This document shows positions 25,965-34,905 of a DNA stretch of 64,000 nt, in pieces. Source of the stretch: Halovenus marina (GTDB lineage: Archaea > Halobacteriota > Halobacteria > Halobacteriales > Haloarculaceae); NCBI RefSeq assembly GCF_051414115.1, contig NZ_JBLKNZ010000001.1, forward strand, positions 1,054,001-1,118,000, read 5' to 3'. A program made the translations under genes and the position numbers. The notes under the pieces were generated by a model. The model was not told the origin of the DNA. It did no database searches and was given only the letters and a program-made list of their open reading frames with translations. Each line of letters opens with the position of its first letter. The stretch's first letter is position 1.

Positions 25965-26909
25965 TTATCCGTCGAGACGCCCGATGTCTGCGAAGATGGC
26001 TGAGGCAGTCTCGGGGCCGCCCGCACCGCGCCCGGAGATGTTGAGTACGCCTGCGTGTGTCGTTTCGAGTTGGACGATGTTTCGCGTGCCGGTGACAGCG
26101 AGCGCCGCATTTTCGGGGACGAGTCGCGGACCGACCCGGACGGCGTCGCCGTCGACTTCGCCGATGAGACGGATCGTGCGACCGTCCTCGCGGGCGAGTT
26201 CGAGCGCGCTCACGGGCAGATCCCTGATTCCCTCGACGGTCGCATCTTCGAGCGTGACCTCTCCGTCGCCCAGTACGTTCGCGACGATCACACACTTCAG
26301 CGCCGCATCAGTGCCGTCGACGTCGAAACTGGGGTCTGCCTCGGCGACGCCCAGGTCCTGGGCCTCCGCGAGGACGTGTTCGTATTCCAGCCCCTCGGCG
26401 GCCATCCGCGAGAGGACGAAGTTCGCCGTCCCGTTGAGCACGCCCCGGACGGCGGTGATATGTTCGGCGTCGAAATCTGCGATAGTCGACAGCACCGGCA
26501 TCGCGCCGCCGACGGTCGCCTCGAAGAGGACAGTGCCCTCACTCTCTCGTTCGAGTTCGCGCACGTCACCGTAGCGTTCCGCGACCGGCCCCTTGTTCGC
26601 GAGGACGACGTGTCTGTCACGTTCGAGCGCGGCCTTCACGTGGCCGAAACCGGGTTCTGCGTCGCCGAGCGTCGTCGGCGTCGCCTCGACCAGCACCTCG
26701 TAGTTCGCCGAGAGCGCCGCATCCGGTGACTCGTCACCGACAACGCCCTCGGACTCCTTGCGGTCGAGCGCGTTCGCGACGTCGACGCCGTCTGGGTCGA
26801 CGACGGCGCTGCTCGAATCCGCGAGCGCGGTGACCGTGTGTCCATACTCCGGCGCGAGTTCTGCGACGGACGCGCCGACTGCGCCCGCGCCGAGCACGGC
26901 GAGTTTCAT
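25965..26909 (-). CDS. hom: Homoserine dehydrogenase
   Basis: The 314-residue enzyme reduces aspartate semialdehyde to homoserine for Thr, Met and Ile synthesis. It has an N-terminal NAD(P) motif (LAVLGAGAVGASVA), the substrate signature RGVLNGTANFVLSRM and the DPSFDVDGTDAALK active-site segment with its catalytic lysine. There is no fused aspartokinase and no C-terminal ACT domain; instead an ACT protein is encoded just upstream, overlapping by 4 bases, probably giving the feedback control. Confidence 0.93.
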   Translation of the reverse strand: MKLAVLGAGAVGASVAELAPEYGHTVTALADSSSAVVDPDGVDVANALDRKESEGVVGDESPDAALSANYEVLVEATPTTLGDAEPGFGHVKAALERDRHVVLANKGPVAERYGDVRELERESEGTVLFEATVGGAMPVLSTIADFDAEHITAVRGVLNGTANFVLSRMAAEGLEYEHVLAEAQDLGVAEADPSFDVDGTDAALKCVIVANVLGDGEVTLEDATVEGIRDLPVSALELAREDGRTIRLIGEVDGDAVRVGPRLVPENAALAVTGTRNIVQLETTHAGVLNISGRGAGGPETASAIFADIGRLDG

Positions 26910-27439
26910 CGCTCACCACCCGCAGTCAGCGGTTCGACGACGCGCAAGTTCTTCTCGTCTGCGATATCTCGAATTGCCGAAAGCGCCGCATCCGTCTGTC
27001 CGGTTTCCGTCGCGAGTCGGAGCCGTGCGCTCGATTCGCCCTCCTGTCCCTGCGGTGCGGACAGCGACAGGTCCCGCACTGACGTGCCAGTCGCCTCCTG
27101 AATGCGCGAGAGCGTATTCGAGAGGTCGGTGTTGACCAGATGGCCGACCAGCACGACTGTTACTTCCTCCGAGTACTGCTCTGCGCCCGCCTCCATGACG
27201 TTGATCCCCTCCTCGCGGAGCGCATCGACGATCTCGTCGAATCGGTCCGGCGGGGCCTCCATGTCCACCTCGACGGGGATGTGTCCCCGGGGTGTGAGGT
27301 TCCCTCGCTCGTGAAAGATAGAGAGCAGGTTTCCGCCGTTGTCGGCGATGGGTTCGAGCGCCCGGAGCAGTTCGCCCGGCCGGTCGACCAGTTCCAGGCG
27401 CACGGTGTAGGAGCGAACGTCCTCCGTCGAGTCGCTCAT
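26906..27439 (-). CDS. ACT-domain amino-acid-binding protein
   Basis: The 177-residue protein has an N-terminal ACT domain (about 6-80: RLELVDRPGELLRALEPIAD then NLLSIFHERG) and a second ACT-like half (about 95-170: VVLVGHLVNTDLSNTLSRIQ). Its stop overlaps the hom start by 4 bases, so both are made from one message. The likely role is to bind threonine or another product and regulate the adjacent homoserine dehydrogenase in trans; the ligand is inferred. Confidence 0.87.
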   Translation of the reverse strand: MSDSTEDVRSYTVRLELVDRPGELLRALEPIADNGGNLLSIFHERGNLTPRGHIPVEVDMEAPPDRFDEIVDALREEGINVMEAGAEQYSEEVTVVLVGHLVNTDLSNTLSRIQEATGTSVRDLSLSAPQGQEGESSARLRLATETGQTDAALSAIRDIADEKNLRVVEPLTAGGER

Positions 27440-27766
27440 TCGTCGCTCACCTCCGTGAGTTGTAGACGCGCATCTCCGTTCATTGTCATCGATTCAGGCA
27501 CCCGGCTATAAGAATCCAGCCGTTTCGGTACGGGGCTGTCGGTCAGTAAAACCATAGCTGTCCATACGGAGCATACTGCGCGAACGGAGAGCGCAGTTTC
27601 ACCGGAAGACGCACTGCGTCTTCCGAGCCCTCGGTCGCTCAAGTGTTCCCTTCTGGGGTTCCCGGACGCGAGCGTAGCGAGCGTCCGGCCTTTTTTCGCC
27701 CACGTTTTTTGGCGGGGTTCGAGCACGCCGGCGGCGTGCGAGAACCCCGTAAAAAAAGGTGGTTGT
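27440..27766. other. Gene-free region rich in hairpins (aEF-2 terminator side)
   Basis: This 327-base gap has no supported gene but at least three perfect or near-perfect palindromes: 27603-27625 (11-base arms around CGGAAGACGCA), 27662-27688 (CCGGACGC arms, followed by T6 at 27691-27696) and 27714-27748 (GGGGTTC arms). For aEF-2, transcribed from the right, the first signal met after the stop is a T7 tract (A7 at 27751-27757 on the plus strand) followed by the third hairpin, a likely terminator. Confidence 0.6.
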
Positions 27767-29956
27767 CTAGAAGTAGTCGACGCCAGCGGGGAGTTCGAGT
27801 TTCATCCCCTTGCGCTCGCGGATCTGCTTGATGGTTTCGGGCTGGAGGTTGTCGGCCATCACCTGGAAGCCAGCGTTCTCGGTGTTCCAGCTCGCGCGGC
27901 CCTCGGTGGCCGAGCGGATGTCGCTGGAGAAGCCGATCATCTCCTCGACGGGCGCGACGCCCTCGACGACCATCAGGTCGCCCTCTTGGTACATGTCGTC
28001 GACGCGGCCACGGCGACCCTGAATCTCGCCGCTCGCTGCGCCCATGTGCTCGTTGGGCACGTCGATCCGAACCTCCTGGATGGGTTCGAGCAGCTTGATC
28101 TTACCGTCGATGAGCGCGTTGTGCATCGACTCACGCACTGCCGGGATGACCTGTGCGGGGCCGCGGTGGATGGCGTCCTCGTGCAGGCGTGCGTCGTGGA
28201 GCATCACGAGCGCACCCTGGACTGGCTCTGCGGCGAGTGGGCCATCTGCCAGCGCCTCCTCCATCCCCTCGATGACCAACTCCATCGTCTCGTTGAGGTG
28301 CTGGATACCCTTCGTGTCGTCGATGATGATGTTGGTGTTGAAGATATGCTCGACGTCCTGGGAGAGTTCCTTGTCGAATCCGGCGTCCTGCAGGGCCTCA
28401 CGCCGTTCGAGTTCGGGCATGTCCATCGTCGCCGAGCCCTTCTTGAGCGCGTCCACGACAGACTCCTGGAGCGGCCGCACCGTCATGTAGAAGCGGTTGT
28501 GACGGTTGGGGGAGATGCCCTCGACTTCGCGACTTTCCCCCTGTGGCGCCTCGCGGAAGACGACGATCGGTTCGCCGGTCGTCACCGGGATGCCCTGATT
28601 GCGCTCGATGCGCTGGGTGACGACTTCGAGGTGGAGTTCGCCCTGCCCCGAGATGAGGTGCTCGCCAGTGTCCTCGTTGATCTCGATTTCGATCGTCGGG
28701 TCCTCCTTGGCGACCTGCTGGAGCGTCTCGATGAGTTTCGGCAGGTCGTCCATGTTCTTCGCCTCGACGGACTTCGTGATGACCGGTTCCGAGAGGTGCT
28801 CGATGGACTCGAACGGCGTCATCTCGACGCTCGAAACGGTCGACCCTGCGATGGCGTCGGCGAGTCCAGTCACCGCGGCGACGTTCCCCGCCGGGACGCG
28901 CTCGACCTCCTCGCGCTCTCCACCCATGAAGATACCGACGCTCTGGAGGCGGTTCGTGCCGACCGTCCCCGACACGTACAGGTCCTGTCCCTTCTCGAGT
29001 GTGCCGGAGAAGACCCGCCCGGTTGCGATTTCGCCCGCGTGCGGGTCCATCGAGATGTCCGTGACCATGAAGACGACTTCGCCGTCCTCGTTGACCAGCC
29101 GCATCTGGTCTGCGAGTTCGGAGTCGGGGTCGCCGCGCCAGATCCGGGGAATACGACGGGGCTGAGCGTCGACCGGGTTCGGGAAGTGCTCACAGACCAT
29201 ATCGAGCACGACGTCCGCGAGCGGCGTTCGCTCGGCGAGCTCCTGTCGCTTGTCGGCCCGTTCGAGGTCGATGATGTCCCCGAAGTCCATCCCGGTTCGC
29301 TGCATCGACGGCATCGAGACGCCCCACTTGTACAGCGCAGAGCCAAAGCCAACGGTCCCGTCTTCGACCGAGACCGTCCAGTCGTCAGGGATGTCGTCCA
29401 TCTCCTCGGTCATCCCGCGGATGAGGTCGTTCACGTCGCGGATGACCGCAGTCATTCGCTCCTGCATCTCCTGTGGGCCTTCCTGCAGTTCCGAGATGAG
29501 TCGGTCGACCTTGTTGATGAACAGCGTCGGCTTGACACCCTCGCGGAGCGCCTGTCGGAGCACGGTCTCGGTCTGCGGCATCGCCCCTTCGACGGCGTCG
29601 ACGACCACGAGCGCACCGTCGACGGCACGCATCGCCCGTGTCACGTCGCCGCCGAAGTCCACGTGGCCCGGCGTGTCGATCAGGTTGATGAGGTGGTTCG
29701 TGTCCTCGTACTCGTGGGTCATCGAAACGTTTGCCGCGTCGATGGTGATCCCACGTTCCTGTTCGTCCTCTTCGGTGTCCATCGCGAGCTGTTCCCCTGC
29801 CGTATCGTCAGAGATCATCCCCGCGCCCGCGAGCAGATTGTCGGTCAGCGTCGTCTTGCCGTGGTCGACGTGTGCTGCGATCGCAATATTACGGATGTTC
29901 TCCGGCTTGTCCATCAGATCCTCGCATTCCTGGACGATTTTCTTTCGTCGGCCCAT
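27767..29956 (-). CDS. fusA: Translation elongation factor aEF-2
   Basis: The 729-residue GTPase moves the ribosome along mRNA. G1 is AHVDHGKTT, G3 is DTPGHVDFGG and G4 is NKVD. Domain IV carries LHEDAIHRGPAQ, in which H597 is the histidine modified to diphthamide in archaea and eukaryotes. The length is normal. It stands as its own unit here, separated from rps7 by five genes. Confidence 0.97.
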   Translation of the reverse strand: MGRRKKIVQECEDLMDKPENIRNIAIAAHVDHGKTTLTDNLLAGAGMISDDTAGEQLAMDTEEDEQERGITIDAANVSMTHEYEDTNHLINLIDTPGHVDFGGDVTRAMRAVDGALVVVDAVEGAMPQTETVLRQALREGVKPTLFINKVDRLISELQEGPQEMQERMTAVIRDVNDLIRGMTEEMDDIPDDWTVSVEDGTVGFGSALYKWGVSMPSMQRTGMDFGDIIDLERADKRQELAERTPLADVVLDMVCEHFPNPVDAQPRRIPRIWRGDPDSELADQMRLVNEDGEVVFMVTDISMDPHAGEIATGRVFSGTLEKGQDLYVSGTVGTNRLQSVGIFMGGEREEVERVPAGNVAAVTGLADAIAGSTVSSVEMTPFESIEHLSEPVITKSVEAKNMDDLPKLIETLQQVAKEDPTIEIEINEDTGEHLISGQGELHLEVVTQRIERNQGIPVTTGEPIVVFREAPQGESREVEGISPNRHNRFYMTVRPLQESVVDALKKGSATMDMPELERREALQDAGFDKELSQDVEHIFNTNIIIDDTKGIQHLNETMELVIEGMEEALADGPLAAEPVQGALVMLHDARLHEDAIHRGPAQVIPAVRESMHNALIDGKIKLLEPIQEVRIDVPNEHMGAASGEIQGRRGRVDDMYQEGDLMVVEGVAPVEEMIGFSSDIRSATEGRASWNTENAGFQVMADNLQPETIKQIRERKGMKLELPAGVDYF

Positions 29957-30046
29957 TATTGTATTCGCTTACCGGCAGGAGGGTCAAAAGGATAGTGTTT
30001 CACATCGACGGTACAGGCGGATTTCGCCGAAAAGCGTGTGACATGA

Positions 30047-30063
30047 CCACACGGTCCGTGTGG
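30047..30063. promoter_or_regulatory. Palindrome between aEF-2 and anmK (possible operator)
   Basis: CCACACGG-T-CCGTGTGG is a perfect 8-base inverted repeat around one base, about 32 bases upstream of the anmK TATA box and 90 bases upstream of the aEF-2 start. The position suits an activator site for the right-hand gene, but no regulator is identified. Confidence 0.35.
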
Positions 30064-30095
30064 GGTTTGCCCGTGGTCGACTCTCCCGTACACAG

Positions 30096-30103
30096 CTATT
30101 TAC
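30096..30103 (+). promoter_or_regulatory. TATA box of the AnmK-family gene
   Basis: CTATTTAC lies 23-30 bases before the ATG at 30126, the spacing of leaderless haloarchaeal genes. Confidence 0.45.
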
Positions 30104-30125
30104 GCCCAGTTCAGCTAGTGCCCAT

Positions 30126-31271
30126 ATGGTGTATGCGATTGGCGTACACAGCGGGACAGCGATGGATGCAATCGACACCGTTCTCATCGACGTCGAGGAG
30201 GGCGATGGCAAAGACGATATCACCCACGTCGACTCGGCGGAATATTCCTATCGTCCGGAGACGCGACAGGAACTCCTCGAAGTCGCCTCGAACGAACAGG
30301 TCTCGCTCGAAGCAGTCTCGCGACTGAACTCGGTCGTCGGCGATGAGTTCGGTGACGCAGTACTCGCCTTCGCCGAAGACGCCGGAATCGACCTCGACGA
30401 GGTGGCGATCATCGGCACCTACGGACAGACCGTGCGACACTACCCGCGCGGGGATCCACCGTCGACGTTCCAGCTCATTCAGGAACAGATCGTCGCCGAG
30501 AAAACCGGTGTCGACACGGCCGCGGACTTTTTCGTCCGTGACCTTGCTGCTGGCGGTGCTGGCGCGCCGATGCTCCAGATGTACGACTACATGCGGTATG
30601 CAGACCCCGACGAAAACCGTCTGATCGTCAACATCGGCGGTATCGCGAACGTGACCTATCTCCCGGCTGGCGGCGACCTGGACGACGTTCGTGCGTTCGA
30701 CGTCGGCCCCGGAAACATGCTCGTCGACGCAACCGTCAGAGACCTGACCGACGGCGAGAAACAGTACGACGAGGACGGCGAGCGCGCCTTCCGCGGCGAG
30801 GTAAACGAGTCAGTACTCGCCGAGTTACTGGATCACGACTTCATCAAGCGAACACCCCCAAAGAGCAGCGGGCGCGACGACTTCGGCGAGTACCGGATGG
30901 AAGCGATGCGACAGTCTGCAGCCGACGCAGGCGTCGAGGGCAACGATCTGGTGGCCACCTTCACCGCGCTCACCGGGGCCGCACTCGCCTACAACCGCGA
31001 GCAGTTCATCGACGGCCCCGTCGACCGCGTCGTCGTCTTCGGCGGCGGATCCCAGAACCCGGCGATCATGTCGGGTATCGAGGAGCGGTTCGACGCCGAG
31101 GTGTCCGTCAGCGACGAACTCGGCTACCGCCACGAACTCCGCGAGGTGCAGGGGGTTTCGTACATCGCCTATCGGTCACACCGTGGCAAACAGACGAACG
31201 TCCCGGCTGCGACCGGTTCACACCCGGTCTGTGGCGGCTCCATCGCGCGCGGACAGATCGAACGCGACTGA
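30126..31271 (+). CDS. anmK: Anhydro-N-acetylmuramic acid kinase family protein (AnmK-like)
   Basis: The 381-residue protein matches AnmK of the ASKHA kinase fold: MVYAIGVHSGTAMDAID (family: xxGLMSGTSMDGID), GTYGQTVRHYP, LIVNIGGIANVTYLP, FDVGPGNMLVDA, TPPKSSGRDDFG and VVVFGGGSQNP. In bacteria AnmK phosphorylates and opens 1,6-anhydroMurNAc from cell-wall turnover. Haloarchaea have no murein, so the substrate here may be scavenged bacterial wall sugar or another anhydrosugar. The start is the ATG after the TATA box, not the longer frame. It interrupts the usual order of translation genes. Confidence 0.88.
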   Translation: MVYAIGVHSGTAMDAIDTVLIDVEEGDGKDDITHVDSAEYSYRPETRQELLEVASNEQVSLEAVSRLNSVVGDEFGDAVLAFAEDAGIDLDEVAIIGTYGQTVRHYPRGDPPSTFQLIQEQIVAEKTGVDTAADFFVRDLAAGGAGAPMLQMYDYMRYADPDENRLIVNIGGIANVTYLPAGGDLDDVRAFDVGPGNMLVDATVRDLTDGEKQYDEDGERAFRGEVNESVLAELLDHDFIKRTPPKSSGRDDFGEYRMEAMRQSAADAGVEGNDLVATFTALTGAALAYNREQFIDGPVDRVVVFGGGSQNPAIMSGIEERFDAEVSVSDELGYRHELREVQGVSYIAYRSHRGKQTNVPAATGSHPVCGGSIARGQIERD

Positions 31272-31329
31272 GGCTGGACTGTAGACACCCGCGAAAAAGT
31301 AATACAGTTCGATCCCCACTAGAGAATAG

Positions 31330-32136
31330 ATGGACGTACAGGTACACGGACAGGGCCCGGCGGAACCGTTTCTGGGCGCACGGGATCTCTTCGAGACCGA
31401 ACGGGACATCGAGCGACCGGTGACAGTCCAGATTCGCGAGGACCCCGACGAGCGAACGCGAGTGTCACACACCGACGCCGCACATCGGCTGACGATTTCC
31501 CGGCAGGCCGCAACGAGCGCGATGGCGCGCGAACTCGCCTTGCACGAGTACGCGCACATGCACCAGTACGAGCAGGAACACCCCTCACACACCCAGTCGA
31601 CGAAGGAAGCGATCTTTCTCGCGCTCGCCGGACGGACGGTCGAACAGCAGAAACTCACCCACTGCTATCAGATCGCGAACCACATGAAGGACATCTACGC
31701 CGACGATATCTGGCTGACACTCGCACCCGCGGACAAACTGGTCTCGTTTCTCGAATCCAGCCTCGCTGTCGCGGTCGCAGACCGCCCGCACGACCCGCTG
31801 GCGTCCGGTCGCACATCGCGAGACCGAACGCGGGAGACCGCAAGTAGAGGCCTCCCTGCATGGGAACGACTCACCCCTGCCGCCGACCCCGACATCACCG
31901 CGGTCAACGCCGCCTTCGCGCTCGGTCTGGTCGAACGGCACGGCCTCGTCGGGAGCGACCATCGAATCTACGACCTCGCGCACGCGGCCGCGGCGGACGC
32001 GCCGGAGGTGGCGTTCGAGCGATTCAGGGATAGCTTTCGCTCGCTCGCTCGTGATCCGGACGAGAGCGAGTACCGGAAGGCGCTCGTCGACGTGACCCGC
32101 GAGTACGCTGGCGGCAGCGGGCCTGCGGCCGATTAG
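31330..32136 (+). CDS. Haloarchaeal HEYAH-motif protein, putative metalloprotease (DUF5781-like)
   Basis: The 268-residue soluble protein carries ALHEYAHMHQYEQEHPSHT with HEYAH at 72-76, a zinc-protease-type HExxH motif on a helix, plus a downstream acidic residue (TKEAIFLALAG) that could be the third ligand. I associate it with a haloarchaeal conserved family (DUF5781) from memory; no substrate is known. It follows anmK by 58 bases on the same strand and converges with the biotin transporter genes. Confidence 0.65.
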   Translation: MDVQVHGQGPAEPFLGARDLFETERDIERPVTVQIREDPDERTRVSHTDAAHRLTISRQAATSAMARELALHEYAHMHQYEQEHPSHTQSTKEAIFLALAGRTVEQQKLTHCYQIANHMKDIYADDIWLTLAPADKLVSFLESSLAVAVADRPHDPLASGRTSRDRTRETASRGLPAWERLTPAADPDITAVNAAFALGLVERHGLVGSDHRIYDLAHAAAADAPEVAFERFRDSFRSLARDPDESEYRKALVDVTREYAGGSGPAAD

Positions 32137-32166
32137 ACGCGCCGCTGCGATGCTTCGGCTGACAGA

Positions 32167-32871
32167 CTAGAGCAGTGGCGTCACTAGTAGTCCAACAGCG
32201 AGGAGCAGTACTGGGTAGTCGAGCCGCGAGAGGGAAAGTCGGGGGAGCGTCGGATTCCAGGCGAAACAGCGCGCGCGAAGCGCGACCGCAAGCCGCTCTC
32301 TCCGATTGAACGCACGCGCGACCGACAGCGTGGCGATCCGACGAACGCGGTCGTGAAACGCTCGACTCGAGCCGCCACGCGCGAGAACTGCAGCCCTGAT
32401 TCGCACGATATCGTCGCTGACGAGAGCGAACGAACGAACGGTCAGCGCCATCCCGACGCCGAGCAACTGGCCGGGGCGGCCCGGAATCGTTCGCTGTACT
32501 GCCGCCCGTGTCTCCCGAATCGGCGTCGAATGAATGTAGGCTCCACTGACAAAGAGTACCGGAACGACACGCGAGACGGCACGCAGCGACCGTACTCCGT
32601 GGTCGGGGTCGATCCACGGCGGGCCGAGCGTCAGCGCCGCGATGAGCGGTCCAACTGCGAGAAAGATGAGGACGAACCAGTACGCCCGTAGCGTCCGCCG
32701 AAGCGATACGCCCGAAATCACGAGGACAGCCAGTCCACACACAGTCGTTCCGAGCAACCACGGGACCGATGTCTGGGCGAAGGCGGCCACGGCAAAGCCA
32801 ATCTGAACGGCCAGTTTCGTCCGGGGGTCGAGTCGGTGTGCGAGCGTCTTTCCCGGCGTGTATCTCAGCAT
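32167..32871 (-). CDS. bioN: ECF transporter transmembrane subunit (EcfT/BioN)
   Basis: The 234-residue membrane protein starts MLRYTPGKTLAHRLDPRTKL, the conserved opening of CbiQ/EcfT subunits, and has an ARG segment (VLARGGSSR) equivalent to the coupling-helix motifs (A-R-G) that bind the ATPase. About five membrane helices are seen. It overlaps the ATPase gene by 7 bases and belongs to the biotin transporter bioY-bioM-bioN. Confidence 0.87.
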   Translation of the reverse strand: MLRYTPGKTLAHRLDPRTKLAVQIGFAVAAFAQTSVPWLLGTTVCGLAVLVISGVSLRRTLRAYWFVLIFLAVGPLIAALTLGPPWIDPDHGVRSLRAVSRVVPVLFVSGAYIHSTPIRETRAAVQRTIPGRPGQLLGVGMALTVRSFALVSDDIVRIRAAVLARGGSSRAFHDRVRRIATLSVARAFNRRERLAVALRARCFAWNPTLPRLSLSRLDYPVLLLAVGLLVTPLL

Positions 32872-33593
32872 GAGTCGTCTGCGCGCGGGCGCTCCGGTGG
32901 CCGGACGCCGATTGCGGATAGCTGTTCGTTCTCGACGGTTTCGGGCGGACAGTCGAACGCGACGGTTCCGTCGTCCAGTCCCACGATGCTGTCGGCAGAC
33001 GCGAACACCTCTCTGAGGTCGTGCGTGACGAAGACGATGCTCGTTCCGTCCTCGTGGAGTCTGTGGAGGTGTTCGAGCAGCGAGCGACGCGTCGGCCAGT
33101 CCAGGCCAGTAAAGGGTTCGTCGAGCACGAGATGGTCGGGTTCCATCGCAAGCGCCCCAGCGATTGCGGTTCGGGCTTGCTCGCCCCCGGACAGGGATTC
33201 GATGCGCTCGTCTCGACGTCCGGCCATCTTCACCGTGCCGAGTGCCGCGTTGACCCGTCGGTCGATTTCGTCGTGGTCGAGACCGAGGTTCTCCGGGCCG
33301 AAGGCCACGTCTGCGCCGACAGTTGCCGCGACGAACTGGTCGCGGGGGTTCTGAAACACCATTCCGACGCGCGTTCGGGCGGCCACAGGCTTGTCGCTCG
33401 GTGACTCGCCGTCGACCAGTACCTCCCCGCAGTCGGGCGAACGCAACCCGTTGAAATGCCGGACGAGCGTCGTCTTGCCGCTCCCGTTCCGTCCAGCGAG
33501 GACGACCCACTCGCCGTCCACGACGGTCATCGACACGTCGTCGAGGACCTGCTTGCCGCCTCGACGCGTGACGAGTTCCTGAACGGTGATCAT
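32865..33593 (-). CDS. bioM: ECF transporter ATPase subunit (EcfA/BioM)
   Basis: The 242-residue ABC ATPase has Walker A GRNGSGKTT (34-42), Q-loop VFQNPRDQF, signature LSGGEQ, Walker B HLVLDEP and the switch histidine in VTHDL. The Q-loop form FQNP.DQ is characteristic of ECF ATPases. Its ATG overlaps the bioY stop (ATGA) and its end overlaps bioN, so the three are one operon. A longer in-frame opening to 34073 overlaps bioY and is not real. Confidence 0.92.
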   Translation of the reverse strand: MITVQELVTRRGGKQVLDDVSMTVVDGEWVVLAGRNGSGKTTLVRHFNGLRSPDCGEVLVDGESPSDKPVAARTRVGMVFQNPRDQFVAATVGADVAFGPENLGLDHDEIDRRVNAALGTVKMAGRRDERIESLSGGEQARTAIAGALAMEPDHLVLDEPFTGLDWPTRRSLLEHLHRLHEDGTSIVFVTHDLREVFASADSIVGLDDGTVAFDCPPETVENEQLSAIGVRPPERPRADDSC

Positions 33594-34174
33594 CGTAGTC
33601 GGGTGGGAAGCGTGACTGCGCCCGCGACCACCGAGAGCGTGAGCGCGATTTTGATCAGGTCCCCGACGAAGAACCACCCCATCGCCGTCCCGGCCTCGAC
33701 GAGCGTGAGGTCTGCGACAACTGCGTACCAGGGGACGCCGACCAGATAGATGACGGCGAGCCCGGCCAGCAGAGCGACCCCGCTCCACAGGACCGACAGG
33801 TCGTCGAAGGACTTCGGGACGAGCGACCGATGCGAAATCGCTCCGATGACGACCGCCGCGAAGACGAACCCGACGAGAAACCCGCCGGTCGGCCCGGTCA
33901 CGTAGCCGATGCCTGCGCCACCGCTCGAAAACACCGGCACGCCTGCGAGACCGACCAGGAAGTACGTCCCCATCGCGAACCCACCCCAGAGCGGGCCGAG
34001 CAGCAGGCCCGCGAAGAAGACCCCGAAGGGCTGAAACGAAAACGGAACGACAGAGATCTCTATCGAGGCCCACGCCAGAACACCCGTCAGCGCCGCCAGT
34101 TGTGCCGCACCGGCGACGTAGGCCGCCGTCTCTGCACTCACGAGGTCGACTTCTTCTCCGTACTCCGAGGACAT
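33590..34174 (-). CDS. bioY: Biotin ECF transporter substrate-binding subunit (BioY)
   Basis: The 194-residue membrane protein has six helices and the BioY features: VVPFSFQPFGVFFAGLLLGP near the N-terminus and GPTGGFLVGFVFAAVV with PTGG. BioY binds biotin within the membrane and couples to BioN and BioM for uptake. It is the first gene of the operon; no biotin biosynthesis genes lie in the window, so the host may rely on uptake. Confidence 0.9.
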   Translation of the reverse strand: MSSEYGEEVDLVSAETAAYVAGAAQLAALTGVLAWASIEISVVPFSFQPFGVFFAGLLLGPLWGGFAMGTYFLVGLAGVPVFSSGGAGIGYVTGPTGGFLVGFVFAAVVIGAISHRSLVPKSFDDLSVLWSGVALLAGLAVIYLVGVPWYAVVADLTLVEAGTAMGWFFVGDLIKIALTLSVVAGAVTLPTRLR

Positions 34175-34298
34175 ACCGACACCGTGTTCGTCAACCGAGA
34201 TTAACGTACTGGTTTACCAACGCTCATATGGTTGAAACTGCCGCCAGTGTTCGCTCCACGGCTGGAAAACGAAAGAGACGAGAACAGCAGAATTCGCG

Positions 34299-34904
34299 TT
34301 ATCGTGCGGCGGCGGCGACGCGTTCTTTCTCCTCTTTCTGGTTGACCGAGTAGGTGTCGACGTCACCGTCGGCCGCGCCCATGAGCTGCTGGGCGAGCGC
34401 CTCGGCGGCGTCGGTTTCGGTCTTGAAGGAGGCGTTCTGGACGCCCTCGGCGATGAACTTCAGCGCCTGGTCGACGCGTCGCTGTGGCGAGACGTCGACG
34501 GCTTTCGGCACGGAGATGCCACCGTACTTCAGGCGGACAGTCTCCTCGCGCGGCGCGGAGTTTTCGACCGCTCGGACGAGCACCTGCACGGGGTTCTCAC
34601 CGGTGCGGTCGTGGACGATGTCGAAGGCATCGCGCACCATTCGGGTGGTGAGCTGTTTCTTACCGGTGTTCTCTTCGGTCTGCATCAGGCGGTTGATCAG
34701 CCGCTCGACGATGCTGATCTGGCTCTTTTTGAACTGCTTGTCGGCGTGACGGCCCATCGTGTTGGCGACGGGCGTGACGGTGATGTACCGCTCGGTGGAG
34801 ACGTCGCGGTACTCGATATCGTCGACCGACCACTTCTCGAAGAGCAGGGCGGCGGTGTTTTCCTCGCTTCCGGGTGCGTCGGGGTCTGGCTGGTCTGCAG
34901 ACAT
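34299..34904 (-). CDS. rps7: Ribosomal protein S7 (uS7)
   Basis: The 201-residue protein has the archaeal N-terminal extension (DPDAPGSEENTAALLFEKWS) and the uS7 core with NPVQVLVRAVENSAPREETV and the RRVDQALKFI segment. It binds the 16S rRNA 3' domain. It follows rps12 by one base on the same strand. The neighbour after it is bioY, not aEF-2. Confidence 0.96.
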   Translation of the reverse strand: MSADQPDPDAPGSEENTAALLFEKWSVDDIEYRDVSTERYITVTPVANTMGRHADKQFKKSQISIVERLINRLMQTEENTGKKQLTTRMVRDAFDIVHDRTGENPVQVLVRAVENSAPREETVRLKYGGISVPKAVDVSPQRRVDQALKFIAEGVQNASFKTETDAAEALAQQLMGAADGDVDTYSVNQKEEKERVAAAAR

Positions 34905-34905
34905 G

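Noticed and set aside
27662..27696. Hairpin plus T6 as a plus-strand intrinsic terminator
   Set aside because: No plus-strand gene lies to its left within reach; listed only as part of the hairpin-rich gap.
27986..29995. A 669-codon open frame antisense to aEF-2
   Set aside because: Shadow of a conserved gene; composition is the reverse-complement bias of acidic haloarchaeal codons.
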